A DNA stretch of 64,000 nucleotides from Schistosoma haematobium (taxonomy: Eukaryota; Platyhelminthes; Trematoda; Strigeidida; Schistosomatidae): NCBI RefSeq assembly GCF_000699445.3, contig NC_067197.1, forward strand, positions 9,306,152 through 9,370,151. Direction: 5' to 3'. Positions 36,672-48,799 of the stretch are shown piece after piece. The stretch's first letter is position 1, and the number at the start of each line of letters is the position of its first letter. The translations under genes and the position numbers were made by a program. The notes under the pieces were generated by a model. That model saw only the letters and a program-made list of their open reading frames with translations. It did no database searches and was not told the origin of the DNA.

Positions 36672-39459
36672 CTACTTGAAAGTATTCACTGATGAGGCTG
36701 ATACCACTTGTTCGGGTAAGGCGTTACAATCATTGACTGCTCGATGAGAAAAACAGGACCCCACTTTAAGTTTATTAGATCGTGGTTTGTGAACATTCTT
36801 GCTATGACCTCGGAGATTATTAGTGCTGAAGGGAGTAAAAAGATAAGACATATTAACACCCAAATCATAATTAAAGATACGAATTGCCAGTATAAGGTCA
36901 TCTCGTGTCCTACGGTACGACAAGGGGAAAAGATTTAGGCGTTTTAAACCCTCATCGTAAGGGAGTTTAGAGAGACCCTTCACTAATTTCGTTCCCACAA
37001 GCTGGACACGCTCAAAGGAGTTAGTATCCTTTACCAGACACGGGCTAGCTGCTTGGATACAGTACTCTAAATGTGGTCTTACATAAGTGAGATATAAAAT
37101 TCGAAACGTTTCCTCGTCAACAGATTTGAACGCTCGGTGAAGTGACCATAATGCACGAAAACCTTTGACAGCGACTGCTTTGCAATGCGTAGTTGTTTTT
37201 AAATCATGACTTAATACTACTCCCAAGTCTTTATGCTCTTGAGCCCATGGAAGAGGTTTACCCTCAATAGTGTAACGGTAACTATTACCGTGACCGATGT
37301 GCATTAGCACACTCTTCCTAGCATTGATTTCTAAGCCACACTCTCGAGCCCATCTAACTAAATCATCTAAGTCAGCTTGAAGATCCAGATGATCAGCCGC
37401 ACTTTTTATTGTTCTCCAGATTTTTACATCATCCGCAAACAATAATGTCGACGACCTAAGCAACAGCGGTAACTCATTAACGTAGAGAAGGAAGAGCAGA
37501 GGGCCTAAGATGGTGCCTTGTGGTACACCACTTTTGACCGGCTTCCAATTGGATAGCGTTCCGTTGACCCTCACTCTCTGTCTGCGGTCACATAAGTTTC
37601 CTATCCACTCATGTACAGTACCTATTATTCCGAAGCTCGTGAGCTTGTGCATAAGACCTACGTGTGAAACGTTGCCAAATGCTTTGCTAAAATCTATGAA
37701 TATCACATCGACAGGCAGACCGTTATCTAGGGCTGATGTCCAATCCTCTCTCGCAATAAGTTAGTCAAGCCTGAACGCTTGTTACGAAATCCGTGTTGCT
37801 CAGGAGCTAACAGATTGTGTAAATCTATGTGGCTTGGCAGCCTAACCCGAATTATCTTTTCAAGTAACTTAACGACTATGCTAGTTAGACTAACAGGCCG
37901 GTAGTTAGATACTATTTGTCTCTGACCGTCCTTAAATATAGGACTGATTATGGCGGCCTTCCAATCTCTAGGGTGTTGAGCGAGCGAAAGGGACGTGTTG
38001 AGGAGCGTCTCGAGCGGTTTTGAAATAATGTCCGCAAGAAATGACAGCAACCGTGGATGTAACCCGTCAGGGCCCGGTATCTTACCAGGCTTGAGGTTAG
38101 TTATCAATGGAAGGACAGTTTCCTCAGTTCCCTGTACAGATTCAATGGTTGGTATCTCGGTGTGAGTGGGACAAGTATTTGTTACAATAAACGTAGAGAA
38201 GACTTCGCTAAAATAGTTTGAAAAAGTCTCAGCTTTTGCTCGATCTGATTCAGCTAGTAATTCTGAATTTTCGTGTAACAGTAACGGGGGAATACCATCA
38301 CTACGTTCCATTCGCTGTTTAACATACGAAAACAATCGTTTCGGACAAGTATGGCTATCACATACTAACTGTCGTTCGTAAGTGGTACGGGATTTGGCTA
38401 TGGTTTTCTTACAGATATTACTGAATTTTCGGTACTCACTCTTAAATGGTTCATGACCTGTCAACAAGAATAAGTCCCAGAAATGTTTCCTACGCTTTAA
38501 CAGCTTCCGGATTTCCTTATTAATCCATGGAGGGCAATGTGATAGCTTACGTGCTGACCATGAGATAAACGGCGACGTTACGCACTCGAATGTAGCGTTA
38601 AGCTTATTCCATTCATCTTCGATCAATCTATCCGCGTCGACCGACCAATCAGTCTAGATACCACAGTTTCTGATCGCCGGAATATTGGCTCGCCAGATAT
38701 TGGGACGGGGTGGAGCAGATACGAATTGTATACCATGTGTCCTAAACTTAAAGTGAATTACAACGTGATCACTGTTCACTAGTGGGGGAAGGTGCTGAAT
38801 ATCAAAGACATCCTCACAGTGGTGGGTGAGGGTGAGGTCCAGCAGTGACGCATCATGATTGAAATCAATATGTGTCGGTTTTGCGATACATTGTACCAGC
38901 GCACACCGAATAACGGTAGATAAAAGGTCGCTATCGAAACCAATACCTGGAGCTGTAAGCTCTATCCAGTTGATATGCGGTGCGTTAAAGTCCCCAATGA
39001 TGAGACAACATTCTGTCATACTCCAAGAACAGATGTGTCTCAGGATAAAGTCGTCAGCAAGACAAAACGGACTACGGTATATTCCCCCTATATTCACTAA
39101 CCCATTTCTAGATTTAATCTTACAACATGCGACATCACATGTGCCACTGATATGAGCCTCCGATATTGTTGATTGTATACGAAAGTGATCCCTAACGTAT
39201 AATATTATACCTCCCCTTTGCGACTTGAAACTCTATCACTTCTAACACAGATATAGCCTGAAATGAAAGAAGAACAATCTGTATCTACGGTGAACCAAGT
39301 TTCTGTAACAACGATTATATCGGGACATAATTCTTCCACCATCAGACTTAGCTCGGACGTTTTATTTCTAAGACTACGAGGGTTCGTGTAGCACACACTT
39401 AAGGTGATTTGGCAATCAATCGTTCTAACCATACAGGCCTCGAAAGCATTGGCTTCCAA
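36672..39459 (-). pseudogene. CR1 ORF2: endonuclease-reverse transcriptase, broken
   Basis: Pieces in order on minus: the endonuclease start (39459-39205, 'CYTNPRSLRNKTSELSL'); the endonuclease core (39097-38654, with 'CLIIGDFNAPHINW' and 'VNSDHVVI'); a linker and RT fingers (38626-37727, with 'KPGKIPGPDGLHP', 'NYRPVSLTS', 'PEQHGFR'); then RT palm, thumb and C-terminus (37706-36672, with 'FIDFSKAFGNVSH', 'SGVPQGTILGPLLFLLYVN', and F-A-D-D near 37428-37439). The C-terminus ends 'NALPEQVVSASSVNTFK', followed by a stop and out-of-frame 'LHW' typical of CR1. At least three interruptions separate the pieces. The family nicks target DNA and copies its RNA in place. Confidence 0.85.
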
Positions 39460-40590
39460 GACCTGACTACCCGAAAACCCTTAATGGTAAGGTTGTTTTC
39501 GCCGTTTAATTTGTGAGTCCTCAACTCCGTAAGAGCATTCTTCCACTTGATTTGATCCTCAAGCGGCCAATCTGGTCGAACAGGGATATTTGAGTCACGA
39601 GTTTTTGGTGCGTTTTTCAATTATATGTCTCTTCGAAATTGCCGAGAACCAGCTTCAGGAGTTTCTTGGTTGGGTCTCGCCTCCAAGCCATTTACCAAGT
39701 TGTATTACTTTTGTAATATGTACCCCTAAAACCTCTTCAGGTAGTACATTTCTTACCACAGACTCCACTAACTGCAGGTCATGTGCATGTCTTCTATCAG
39801 GGTCGTTATCTTTCGACTCCTCTAGATTCCAAATAATTAAACTAGGAAGGGGTTTAGCTTCCTTTGAAATTGTGTTAACAGCTTTCGACCGTAACGATAG
39901 ATCCTGTATATTAACTAATGGTATCTTACGATTAGTTTTTATTGTAACAGAGTCCTGTGAGTCGAGCGAGTGACTCGCAACAGTGTTAAACGAAGCTTTA
40001 CTCTGGAGCTTTGAGGGATTGGCCTGAGAGTCCACCAAGGACTTATCAAGTAAACAGTCATTAGTTTTAGCTGTCTTTCCTACTCTTCTGCGTTTTCGCG
40101 TGATCCATTTTCCATCAGTCGACACATCTACATTGGAACAACTCGGGACATTAATTGTCTTATCTGGATCACTAGTCGCACCTCTGGCAATATGGCCACC
40201 AATGTCTAATGAGGTGTCACTCACTGATCGTTTCGGGGGAGAACGTTTAACTGCGGGTTGCACAGGCAGATGTCCAGCTTGCACCGTGACAGCACTTACG
40301 ACACTAACGCAATCTTCGTCATCAGTACCAATGTTACCAGTACGGCCCTCATCAACCTTCTTATTAGCCAACATCAGGAGGCTAATTGCTTCCTGGGTGA
40401 GCAATGTTTTGCTCGAGCAAGAAAAACTACAAAGCCAGTGGGAGTTGGGCTTTGAGCACCTTTTATATGCAGTGGGGCTTAATTGGGTGCACGTCTTATG
40501 GAACCACTTATTACACTGATCACATTGCATCCCTTCCTCCACGGGAAATAGGCAATATGGTTGTCCACATTTATGTGCAGATCTAGCCAT
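39400..40590 (-). pseudogene. CR1 ORF1 protein with PHD-type zinc finger, broken
   Basis: From Met at 40590 the frame gives a Cys/His-rich N-terminus, C-x4-C then C-D-Q-C-x-x-W-(F)-H-x-x-C and W-x-C-x3-C: a PHD finger as found in CR1 ORF1 proteins. A Ser/Lys-rich middle with basic 'TRKRRRVGK' follows. The next part resembles the nucleic-acid-binding region ('SLIIWNLEESKDNDPDRRHA' then 'VHITKVIQLGK'). The frame breaks near 39655, and the C-terminal part continues in 39620-39399 ('DWPLEDQIKWKNALTEL', 'NLTIKGFRVV'). The upstream Met at 40644 gives 18 extra hydrophobic residues and is less likely. ORF1 proteins coat the element RNA. Confidence 0.8.
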
Positions 40591-40650
40591 CTTGAAAATC
40601 AACTGGAACGGTGACAAAAACAGGATATGTAAAAGGATTCTCAAACCTTA

Positions 40651-43600
40651 ACTAAATAAATCAAGCAAAAGTCGACCAAGTATGCTTCGATGCAATAAAT
40701 AAACAAAAGCGAAATCGAAACACCCAATACAATATCACTTTAACTGTAGTAGATGCAATTAAAGTGTAAACAGTGGTTTTGATGCGTAACTTATGATCAA
40801 AACAGTTAATTAACTTAACGAGAAACAATACCACTGTCCTTTTAAATAGAGCGCGCAAAGTCATTTAATGATAAATATACATACAGTGTAAGGTTGACAA
40901 AATAAATACAAATAATATTAAAAACTGTTTACAAAATAAGCTTATCAGACCTATCTCCACAGGGCGAACGAATATGTGTGTGGGCAAATACGGGGGTGAA
41001 TTTATGGCAAAAGCTATTAATAGGTTCCGAGCATATATAAAAATTGGAAAGTGAATGATTCATCGAGCAATATTTAAGCTATCAACATCCAAGCTAGTGA
41101 CATATATGTGCATAGGCTGTCACGTGATCAAGCGTACACATTTATACAGACAAGATGGTGGTCACAATAGTACAAAGAAATAGACGAGTTGTTACTGCCC
41201 AAATAACATTTTCTGTTAAGTTAATAAAATGTCTTAATAAAAATCAATCATAATCAAAACTAAAATATATTTGAGTTGTTGTAGTAGTTTATCGACTGTT
41301 CGTAATAAATTGCGCGTCCAACAGGACAACGTCATCCGATTAACTTCGTGGAAATACGAAAACAACCAACTTGGACGACAGCGCGATAAAAGTATTTTCC
41401 ACAGTTAAGGAAATCATCCCAAAATCAACTATATCCAAACACCAGGAAATCAAGCACCCATTAGTACCGTCGTACATTCACAAGACACAACAATCGGCCA
41501 TTTGTTCTTCCAGCAGAAACGAGGACGTATTACCTCCAGGCCACTCTACATGTTTCTCTCTGAACCCGTTTTTCTATCTACGTCGTAACAAGTTAACAGT
41601 TGTCGAACCACAGCCTTCAGAGTGCTTGAACCAAATGATTTTTTGCCGTCATATTTTAATATACCGGTTATTAGAAAGAGTATCATTGAATCCTGTTGCG
41701 TTTTCTCTCTCAACAGCAACTTCTTGGCCAGTGCTATCTCATCGATATCACTCAGGTCATTCAAAATGGGGATCAGAGGTTAAATAGTAGTATTCCATCC
41801 AGTGGTCATTATCAAATTTCCGACGCACTCACATATTAAAGGTTGTTTGGTACGTCCCTCACTTGATTACGGCGGAATATGATATACAAATAACGGAACT
41901 CAAACATGTAGAACGCCACAGTCGCAAATCAGAAGATGAAAGAAAGTAAATTAAGTGGTTATTTGGTAAGAATTTAAAATGTGCGTAGAAACATGGATAT
42001 TTATAATGCTTAGCGTTGACAATAACATTATTATAATTCAGCTAATCCTCGATGATACCATATATGCTTTTCTCCAGTCGTAGCATGCCTCGTTGATATT
42101 CAGGAAATCCCTATCGGGTTCTGAGAGGATAGAACCTCTTCGGCTCTTTTAGAGCCTATAAAGGTTTTGTCGTGCCTCTTGAAGCAGTCTCAACATTGTT
42201 TAACTAAGAGGGCAAATAATATCCTTCGAATAGGGTGAATCACGTTCTCCTAGATTCCGCCTCAGTTACAAGCTGCCGGAGGGTTAAAAAATCGATCTGT
42301 TCCGTTCTCGAGCAAGTCAAAATGTGCATACTGCTGTGCCTAATCCTGGAGACGTTCTCTCGATTCTCATTTAGATCTCATCAAATTTGACCTATTATCG
42401 CTGTATATCCCTCTTGGATAGCCCTAACTACTGATACGCTACATTATCTTAATGATAAGCTAGTCAGTTATAAAACTATATGCCACGGCCAAATGCACAG
42501 CTCCTAATCTTGGACAAGTGAATAGTTCAGACTGGCGTGTCATTTGCTTGACACTAGGACGGGACCATAGGATTCAATATTCTAGATGACGATGTTGTTA
42601 CGTGATAATTCCCAGGAACATAAACCAATAACAAAATACAACACATCTAGTCGAGATTCCTACTTGGTAGCTTCGGTATCTGGAAAAGAAATGGTACCTT
42701 CCAGATGCTTCCACCATCCCGACCACAAACAGCTTTGAGAAGCTCACCTTTGAGCTTATGTTCCTCGCTTCCATAGTTACCTCTGTTTCACACAAATTCC
42801 AATTACTCCATAAGTAACCTAATGAAATGGGCAACTAGATTTGGAAATTGATCTTAAACAAGGTTCAAAATGTGATCCTAAAAACTAAATTGAAGAACTT
42901 TTATGTTACATTCAGATTTTGTTATGGTCTGTTATTGAATCAGGGTTGATTGATCCATTCGTAACCTACAACCTAACCAACAGGAGAACCAAATTCCAGC
43001 TCAGGTACCACAGTCCACACGTAAATCCAAACCAAAAGTGCCCGATATCAAATTTATAAACACTTAAGTTCAAAAGTCGAGAAAAACAAATATATCCAAA
43101 AACGCAGTGATAATAATGGTATTCAATGCAACGTTTTTTGATCAGTTAAATAATTTTAGTTCTTCTAACAGCATATTTGTCTTCTTTTTCTAACGTCTTT
43201 CTTTATAACGCAAAAATGAGTTTGTAGGGTCAGTGAAATGTCACAGGGCTCTAGCCAAATCATCCAGTAGTTTAGTAACATAATGTCTTCTAGGTCAACC
43301 AACACTCGTCAGTCGATCCCACGCCAGGGAGTGGCTTATGCAGCAGCAATTGTAGTCTGTTTCTTGTACCTAATCTTAGCAATATATTCCTGTAGTGACG
43401 TTATTTATGTTGTATAGTCGTGGTACCTGGGTACGACGAAGAGGCGATCCACGTTAGGTACTAACCCTGAGGTGTGACTTCGACGTTAGTTGTTTGGTCA
43501 CACCATTCCCGTCAAACTCTAGAGGGCCTCCAGTCATTCGACAGAGGTCATCTTCGTTAGTGGTCTGAAGGTTTATTTTCACTTGCACTCACATCTTAAC

Positions 43601-43859
43601 GTTTTTCTCCAGGACGACAAGAAAGGATGAAAAACTGATGAAGAATATAATGGATCTAGATCTTAACGGTACATTTCTCATCACTATGTCTTACCGCATT
43701 GCTCCTTATATTGGAGGAAGATCACAGAATTCTGCCGGACATTGCGAAGTTTCAGAGGTGTTTACCAGTGGCAAACCAGTTGGGTGTAATATTCTGGCTG
43801 GTCGCATCTCAAGGTCTTCGCGACCCCACTAGTAGGGAAGAGTGGGTTGTAGTCATAAA
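40651..43859. other. No recognised gene; unclassified sequence
   Basis: The longest ORF (41371-41787, plus, 138 aa; interrupted matches on minus) has no signal peptide, domain or splice-site support that I recognise. Base composition is somewhat less AT-rich than the introns, which suggests old transposon sequence. I could not align it to a family. It may include the 5' UTR of the neighbouring CR1 copy. Confidence 0.4.
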
Positions 43860-44250
43860 TAAACTGACTAGCGGTTGTAGAAGTTGAGCACAGCGTCCAC
43901 ACTCGTGATCTGATGAGGGCGCATGGTCGAGCGCCTTCAGCTAGTTGAGTCCATTAGAACTAATGTGGTTAGCATCAAATGTCAAAGGCTTACAGAGCCA
44001 TTGATTTTGACGATTTATTTACCGCTACACTGCAAATCCAGCAGTTCATGATCTACGGCTTTGGATTTCTCCATGGGGTTTGTGTTGTAGCAGTAAATAA
44101 ATCCCTAAAATAAATAGCCCTGTAAGTTTTCGACATTGGATGCTGACCATATGTTTTAGTGGACTCATCTAGCTGAAGGCACTCGGTCAGGCATCCGCAC
44201 CAGATCACGTGTGATAACGCCGTGCTCAACATCAACCGCAATCGCTAGCC
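43860..44250. repeat. Imperfect large inverted repeat
   Basis: The arm 43860-44029 matches the reverse complement of 44086-44250. Paired landmarks are 'gactagcggttg' with 'caaccgcaatcgctagcc', 'cgccttcagctagttgagtc' with 'gactcatctagctgaaggca', and 'atttatttaccgctaca' with 'tgtagcagtaaataaat'. The spacer is about 56 bp. Weaker similarity may extend outward ('taccagtgg' near 43765 and 'cactggtag' near 44360). The three small ORFs here have no recognised function. Confidence 0.75.
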
Positions 44251-44259
44251 AGATTAGAT

Positions 44260-47100
44260 CAGGGAATTCCGATATTTTGGTTATCGCCAAATACACTCTT
44301 CCGATCTCCTCGACTCTGTCTTTTGATTTCTCTGGGTGGTTACGAATTATATTAGGTGTCACTGGTAGAAGCGTTGTCAAACACTGAATACCTGTGTCAT
44401 ATCAGTGGCTTTGTATGAACGCTCTATCGATCTAGAACTGATGGTGTTTAGTCACTATAAGTGAAGGTAATGTTCGTTTTAATAGAATTTCCCTTGAAAG
44501 AAAGAAAACTAAAAGTTAAACAGGGAAGGCCTTGAATTACTTATATTTATTATACCTTTTGTAATTAGCCTTGACAATTATGTGCTATTTTGCACTTGAT
44601 GTCCTTCGTTTACTTTACTCGAATAAAAGTGAAAGCAAAGTATCTAGAAAATTGCACCATAAGATTTTCCGGTTTTTTATTCACCACAATTCGGCTTTAT
44701 GACTCTCACTTATTGATTTTGGATCAATATTTTTGTTCTACCTTCTATTGACTGGTACATATTTGAAGATTGTCGCTGGACAGGAAGACAGAGTGGAGCA
44801 TATCAATTACAAGTGAAAGTTCTGATTATTGTTTGCACGGGCTTAAGACTTGTGATAAAGTTGTATTCCCTGGTTCTTCGTTCGTTTAGGTCCCAGGAAT
44901 TAGCTGACAAACTCAGGGATGCACTCTAAGTGTTGATTGTTGTTCGTCAGTAAAGCATCTACATCATAGCCATTTTATATTTTGACTTATCCATGTTCTT
45001 TGATACTGGGGCACTCAAACGCTTTATGAAACTTTTTTCTTTTGTTAGATCCTCTTTTATATCAGTTTAATATTTTCGGAATTAAAGGCTCCGACTATCC
45101 ACTTGCAGTGTTGTTAGTGTTAACCCGTCAGTAAAACTAACTAAAGACATGCTGAGGGGTTTGACTGAGCTCTTGTAGAGATTAACGTTCCCTCAAAATA
45201 AATGACATAGTAAGTATTTGGCACTTATGTTGACTATACTTTTACTGGACTTAAAAGTAGCTTGAATACCGCTCGGGCAGTGAAATATCACTTAGACATA
45301 ACCAAATCTCAAAACAAGCAGACCGTTTCTACATTAAAGGATTGATCGGTGAAATTTAAACAGTTTACTGGATATGGTCTAAGTCAAGGATGACTATCAT
45401 GGACAGCTCAGTGTAATACAAGATGTTAGGAAATGCCAGTGATGGTTCCACACGCACTTCTTCATTCTCTTCACATCTGAATAAAATGTCCACGTCATAA
45501 GAATCTATTTATTCTGTAGGAATTTCAAAGATTCACTACTATTTGAGCATCACAATAAGGAAACCTAGACTGAATATTTATTGCGCAGTGTGAGTTGATG
45601 TAAGTTAGACCATCACAAAATCCCCGTTCAGCTCATTTGAACTTAACATATTATGGTATCTAATACAGACATACTAAATGAATATATTTGTTTCTTCATC
45701 TTGGAATATGGTGCCTAACGGAGCATGTGACGGTAAAATGTATGAGTTCACTTCTATTGGTTAACTTGTGCTTAGGATTGCAATTTTTTTAGATGATTTT
45801 TACGAGGAACTTCTCAATATTCTCATGTTTTCTATCTATTTGTTTGTCATATTCCATTGCTATATTGATCCATAAATACTTAGGACGTGTTGAATGATTG
45901 ACACACTGGACGGTTTGAAATCATTTCAATACACTGCGGATTTGATCAGTCTGACTCGGCTCTGGATATATCGCACTACAATGCGGTTGCTAGATATTCT
46001 CTTGCCAACGTCACCATAAATCCAATTCCATCACAAATAGGTCATAATCTCGTGTTAATCTAATACTGCCATTACTTCAGTCCAGTTCTGCACAATCAAC
46101 TTAATTATAGTCTTATTACCTATCACTAATAAATAAGCTGGCGAATTTGCTTACTGGAATATATAGAGGACATACGCAGTACTTGTATACAGTCTTCGAT
46201 CATCCACCTGCATCTTGGAGTGTGTTCTGCAATTCAAGCTATTTTCTCGATTGGCTTTCAAGCTTTTTGGTTACCTTGTGGTTAGGATTTATTGAAACTC
46301 TTCTTTCTGTCTGACGGCTATGACGACTTTGACGCCACACACCGCTACATACTACTTACAAGCAATTTCGAGAGTAGCGTCTACCACAGTAGGAATGAAT
46401 AATTGTTCTGAATTCAGTAACTCTTATCGTGAAAATAGCCTCGGCGGAGCGGATATATGATAAATCCTCCATCAAAATCTTATTATCAAACCTCTTTATT
46501 CCTCCAGTCTGTTAAACTACTAGCAAAAGTATTTACACGCTTTCCTACTTAAAAACTATCTTAACTGCTCCTGATACAAATCGCTAAAAGACTCATAGTC
46601 TGTTAGTTTTTGTTCAGTAATTGTTATAATACAATGTCAACTCGTTTCTTTATCTACGTATTTTATCAAACTCGTTGGTGAATATGAAAACTATTAATTC
46701 TTATTTAAGAAAACAAGTCCTAGGCTGGATAAATTTGAATCGTATTAGTGGTATACTTTGGTGCACTGATTCAGTGCATGAATAAATAACAAACTTGAAT
46801 AAATAACTAATGTTTTGATTTATCTAGTAAACAGGGTTTTTCAGTATATTTCTCAAAAAATATATCGTTTCAGACCATAAAAGTAACTTGTCAGAAAACT
46901 TTCTGTTTATATTTTATTGTTACTATTATCAAACTTGGGATTGCTTAAAAAGTAACAAGTTAATTTATCGGTCACTGTGATTCACGCACTACTATGTTGC
47001 ATAGCGTCATTATATTTTCATACTATCCAAATCTATTAAGAAAACCAACTAATACAATTGATAAATGCAAGATATGTGATATTTCGTTGGAATCATAAAC
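44260..47100. other. No recognised gene
   Basis: About 2.8 kb without a long ORF, splice-supported exon or repeat that I recognise. It is moderately AT-rich, with no tandem structure beyond short A/T runs. Confidence 0.4.
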
Positions 47101-47104
47101 TGAT

Positions 47105-47395
47105 CTAAGTTAGGCAACCATTAAAAAACTGGAAGTATTGGAAGGCCGTTTCGTCCTAGTATGGGAATCCTCGGCAGTGGAAACCCACAACTCCGCAAGC
47201 GAAACCTCTCACACAAACGTTTAACCTCTAGACCATTGAACCGACATCCGACGATATTAATGTCCAACTCTAGTGAATCCACAACATTGCGCGACCATCT
47301 TCCATCGTCTTTGGAGGTAGTTTCCTCACACCTGACACAGATTAGTCTCATTAGCCATGGTTTCTCATGACCGGTTTATTATTTTAAAGAAATTC
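47105..47395 (-). repeat. tRNA-derived SINE, second family
   Basis: On minus the tRNA-like head ('ggtctagaggttaaacg', 'tgtgagaggtttcgcttgcg') is followed by the ribozyme part (47134-47181): stem I 'ccactg', core CCGAGGAT, stem II with 'tactaggac', GAAAC and GGCC stem III, triplet TTC. U4 of the core is C, so it is inactive. It lies directly downstream of the neuropeptide gene's 3' end. The ORFs on both strands are by-products. Confidence 0.7.
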
Positions 47396-47465
47396 AAAAA
47401 TCTCCACAACCCTATACTGAAAATGATATTTACCATTTATATAAAACAAAACTTCATTTTTATAA

Positions 47466-47471
47466 TTTATT
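47466..47471 (-). terminator. Polyadenylation signal AATAAA of the neuropeptide gene
   Basis: AATAAA on minus about 100 nt after the stop codon of the precursor gene, in an A/T-rich stretch. It is the first such hexamer after the stop that I see on that strand and suggests a short 3' UTR. Confidence 0.5.
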
Positions 47472-47566
47472 ATTCAGACATCTTAAATAATGAATAAATA
47501 GATGTATGGTAACATTTTTTGTTTGCATATGTGTGTAGACATTCACGTGTTTAAAACTATCTTCGT

Positions 47567-47950
47567 TTATGAATGAAATCTAGTTGGTGCTGGTAGCCCT
47601 AAAATGAACCTTTTATGTTGTCTATGTGATGGTGGTAAACCAAGTAGAAAACGTTTATATTCAACTTTAGGCGGTAGACCAAGTAGAAATCTTTTATCTT
47701 CATTGACTAAATCTTCATCAGAATCAATATAATCTGGTCTATAGCCATAGCCATACATTGGACGTCTGTAACGGTTAAATGTATATGAAGATTGGCTTAA
47801 CCTTTTAGGTGTTGGTAAAGCTAACAGAAAGCGTTTATCTGCACTGATATCTGAAGGATCATCATTAGAGTCCATACAATTAATATAACTGGTTAATATT
47901 AGAAATCCAACAATCATACAACAGAAGGGTTGAAACCAATAGTTAATCAT
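47567..47950 (-). CDS. Putative neuropeptide precursor with four F-(L/I)-L-(G/A)-L-P peptides
   Basis: A 127-residue protein. Residues 1-25 form a signal peptide (short polar start, hydrophobic IVGFLILTSYI, then C). An acidic spacer leads to four Lys-Arg sites, each directly followed by a similar peptide: FLLALPTP, FLLGLPPKVEY, FLLGLPPSHRQH and C-terminal FILGLPAPTRFHS. Between the first and second is a Tyr/Arg-rich spacer with the repeat 'YGYGYRPDY'. Dibasic sites with repeated sister peptides are the layout of secreted prohormones cut by furin/PC2-like proteases. No Gly precedes the KR sites, so the peptides should have free C-termini, unlike the usual amidated flatworm peptides. An AG acceptor (ATTTACAG) lies about 14 nt before the Met, suggesting a spliced 5' UTR. 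I do not recognise the family; receptor and expression are unknown. Confidence 0.75.
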   Translation of the reverse strand: MINYWFQPFCCMIVGFLILTSYINCMDSNDDPSDISADKRFLLALPTPKRLSQSSYTFNRYRRPMYGYGYRPDYIDSDEDLVNEDKRFLLGLPPKVEYKRFLLGLPPSHRQHKRFILGLPAPTRFHS

Positions 47951-48484
47951 ATTAGTTGAATATTCTGTAAATAATATCTAAAAAGAAATATAAAAAGGAT
48001 ACATATATTGAAGACTGATATTTGACCAAATATTATGTATTATGTTTTAAGAACAGTTTAAATATGATGTGAAGTTATTAACAACGTATTCATAGAGCCT
48101 AAGCCGAAAGTAAGCGATGAATAAGTTTATTAGGTCAGTTCAATCAACATAAGTCAACACAATTAGAAAAAAACCCAGAAAGAACATAATAACTAAATTG
48201 GTTTCATCACTTCAGGAAACTTTTCAACTTAACATAAATTTAGTAGACAACTAACCAATTAGGATTTATGTGTAGATAATTTCTATGTTGAAATTCAACA
48301 ATGAAACAGACATTCCTAGTTGAACAAAACAAACATGTAAAATTTCTTTATTGATCGGTATCTAAAAAATATATATTAGTCAACAAATCTCTAAGAATTT
48401 CATAAATTTTGTTTTAATTATACACATATTTCAAGATAAATAAATGTATACTTGGTGTAGTAAGGAAATTATTTTCAGAAAGGG

Positions 48485-48790
48485 GCTTTGTGGAGATTGT
48501 AGTGATTTTTAATAGTTGAATTCATGAGTCAATCGAAGTTAGATCACCATGGAAAACCTGAAAGCACTGGATGGACGTTTCGTTTTAGTATGAGACTCTT
48601 CAGCACCATGCATCCATGATCCCACGCCAAAGGGACTCGAACCCAGGACCTTCGGGCTGACGCGCGAACGCCTAACTTCTAAGCCACTGATCCGGCCGGT
48701 ATCCAACGGTGTTAACACCTAACTTCAATTGTAACATGATTTTGTACAACCTTTCATCCAATTTTACAATGGTGGTCTAGCTTAGATCGA
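48485..48790 (-). repeat. tRNA-derived SINE, second family, near full length
   Basis: On minus: tRNA-like head with 'gatcagtggcttagaagtta', B-box-like 'gggttcgagtccc', 'gtgggatcatggatgcatgg', the ribozyme part, then 'ccagtgctttcaggttttcc' and 'cttcgattgactcatgaatt', ending near 'aatctccacaaagcccc'. It is the most complete copy of this family in the window and a good model for its consensus. Confidence 0.8.
48564..48612 (-). ncRNA. Hammerhead ribozyme-like motif in SINE
   Basis: On minus the core reads CTGAAGAG (fits CUGANGA), then a stem II weakened by A-rich changes, GAAAC intact, short stem III and cleavage triplet ATC (a permitted NUH). The stem I 3' half is CAGTGC but the 5' half has diverged (GGTG). 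Both catalytic core strands and a cleavable triplet survive, so of all the copies this one has the best core but poor stems. Confidence 0.55.
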
Positions 48791-48799
48791 GTCGTGAAC

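Larger units (their letters stand above)
36580..40650 (-). mobile_element. CR1-clade non-LTR retrotransposon, frameshifted
   Basis: On minus the element reads ORF1 (PHD finger) then ORF2 (endonuclease, reverse transcriptase) and a short 3' UTR ending in imperfect ACTGAAG repeats near 36585-36605. Its length of about 4 kb is close to full size for the CR1 group, to which schistosome SR1 belongs. A few frameshifts and stops interrupt both ORFs, so it is inactive but not ancient. I did not find a clear target-site duplication. The 5' end is uncertain, and UTR may extend right of 40650. ORFs on plus (37510-37764, 38859-39155, 39590-39973, 40100-40519) are antisense shadows. Confidence 0.85.

Noticed and set aside
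41371..41787. 138-aa ORF as candidate gene
   Set aside because: No recognisable domain, splice sites or upstream signals, and it lies in probable old transposon sequence; kept only as unclassified.
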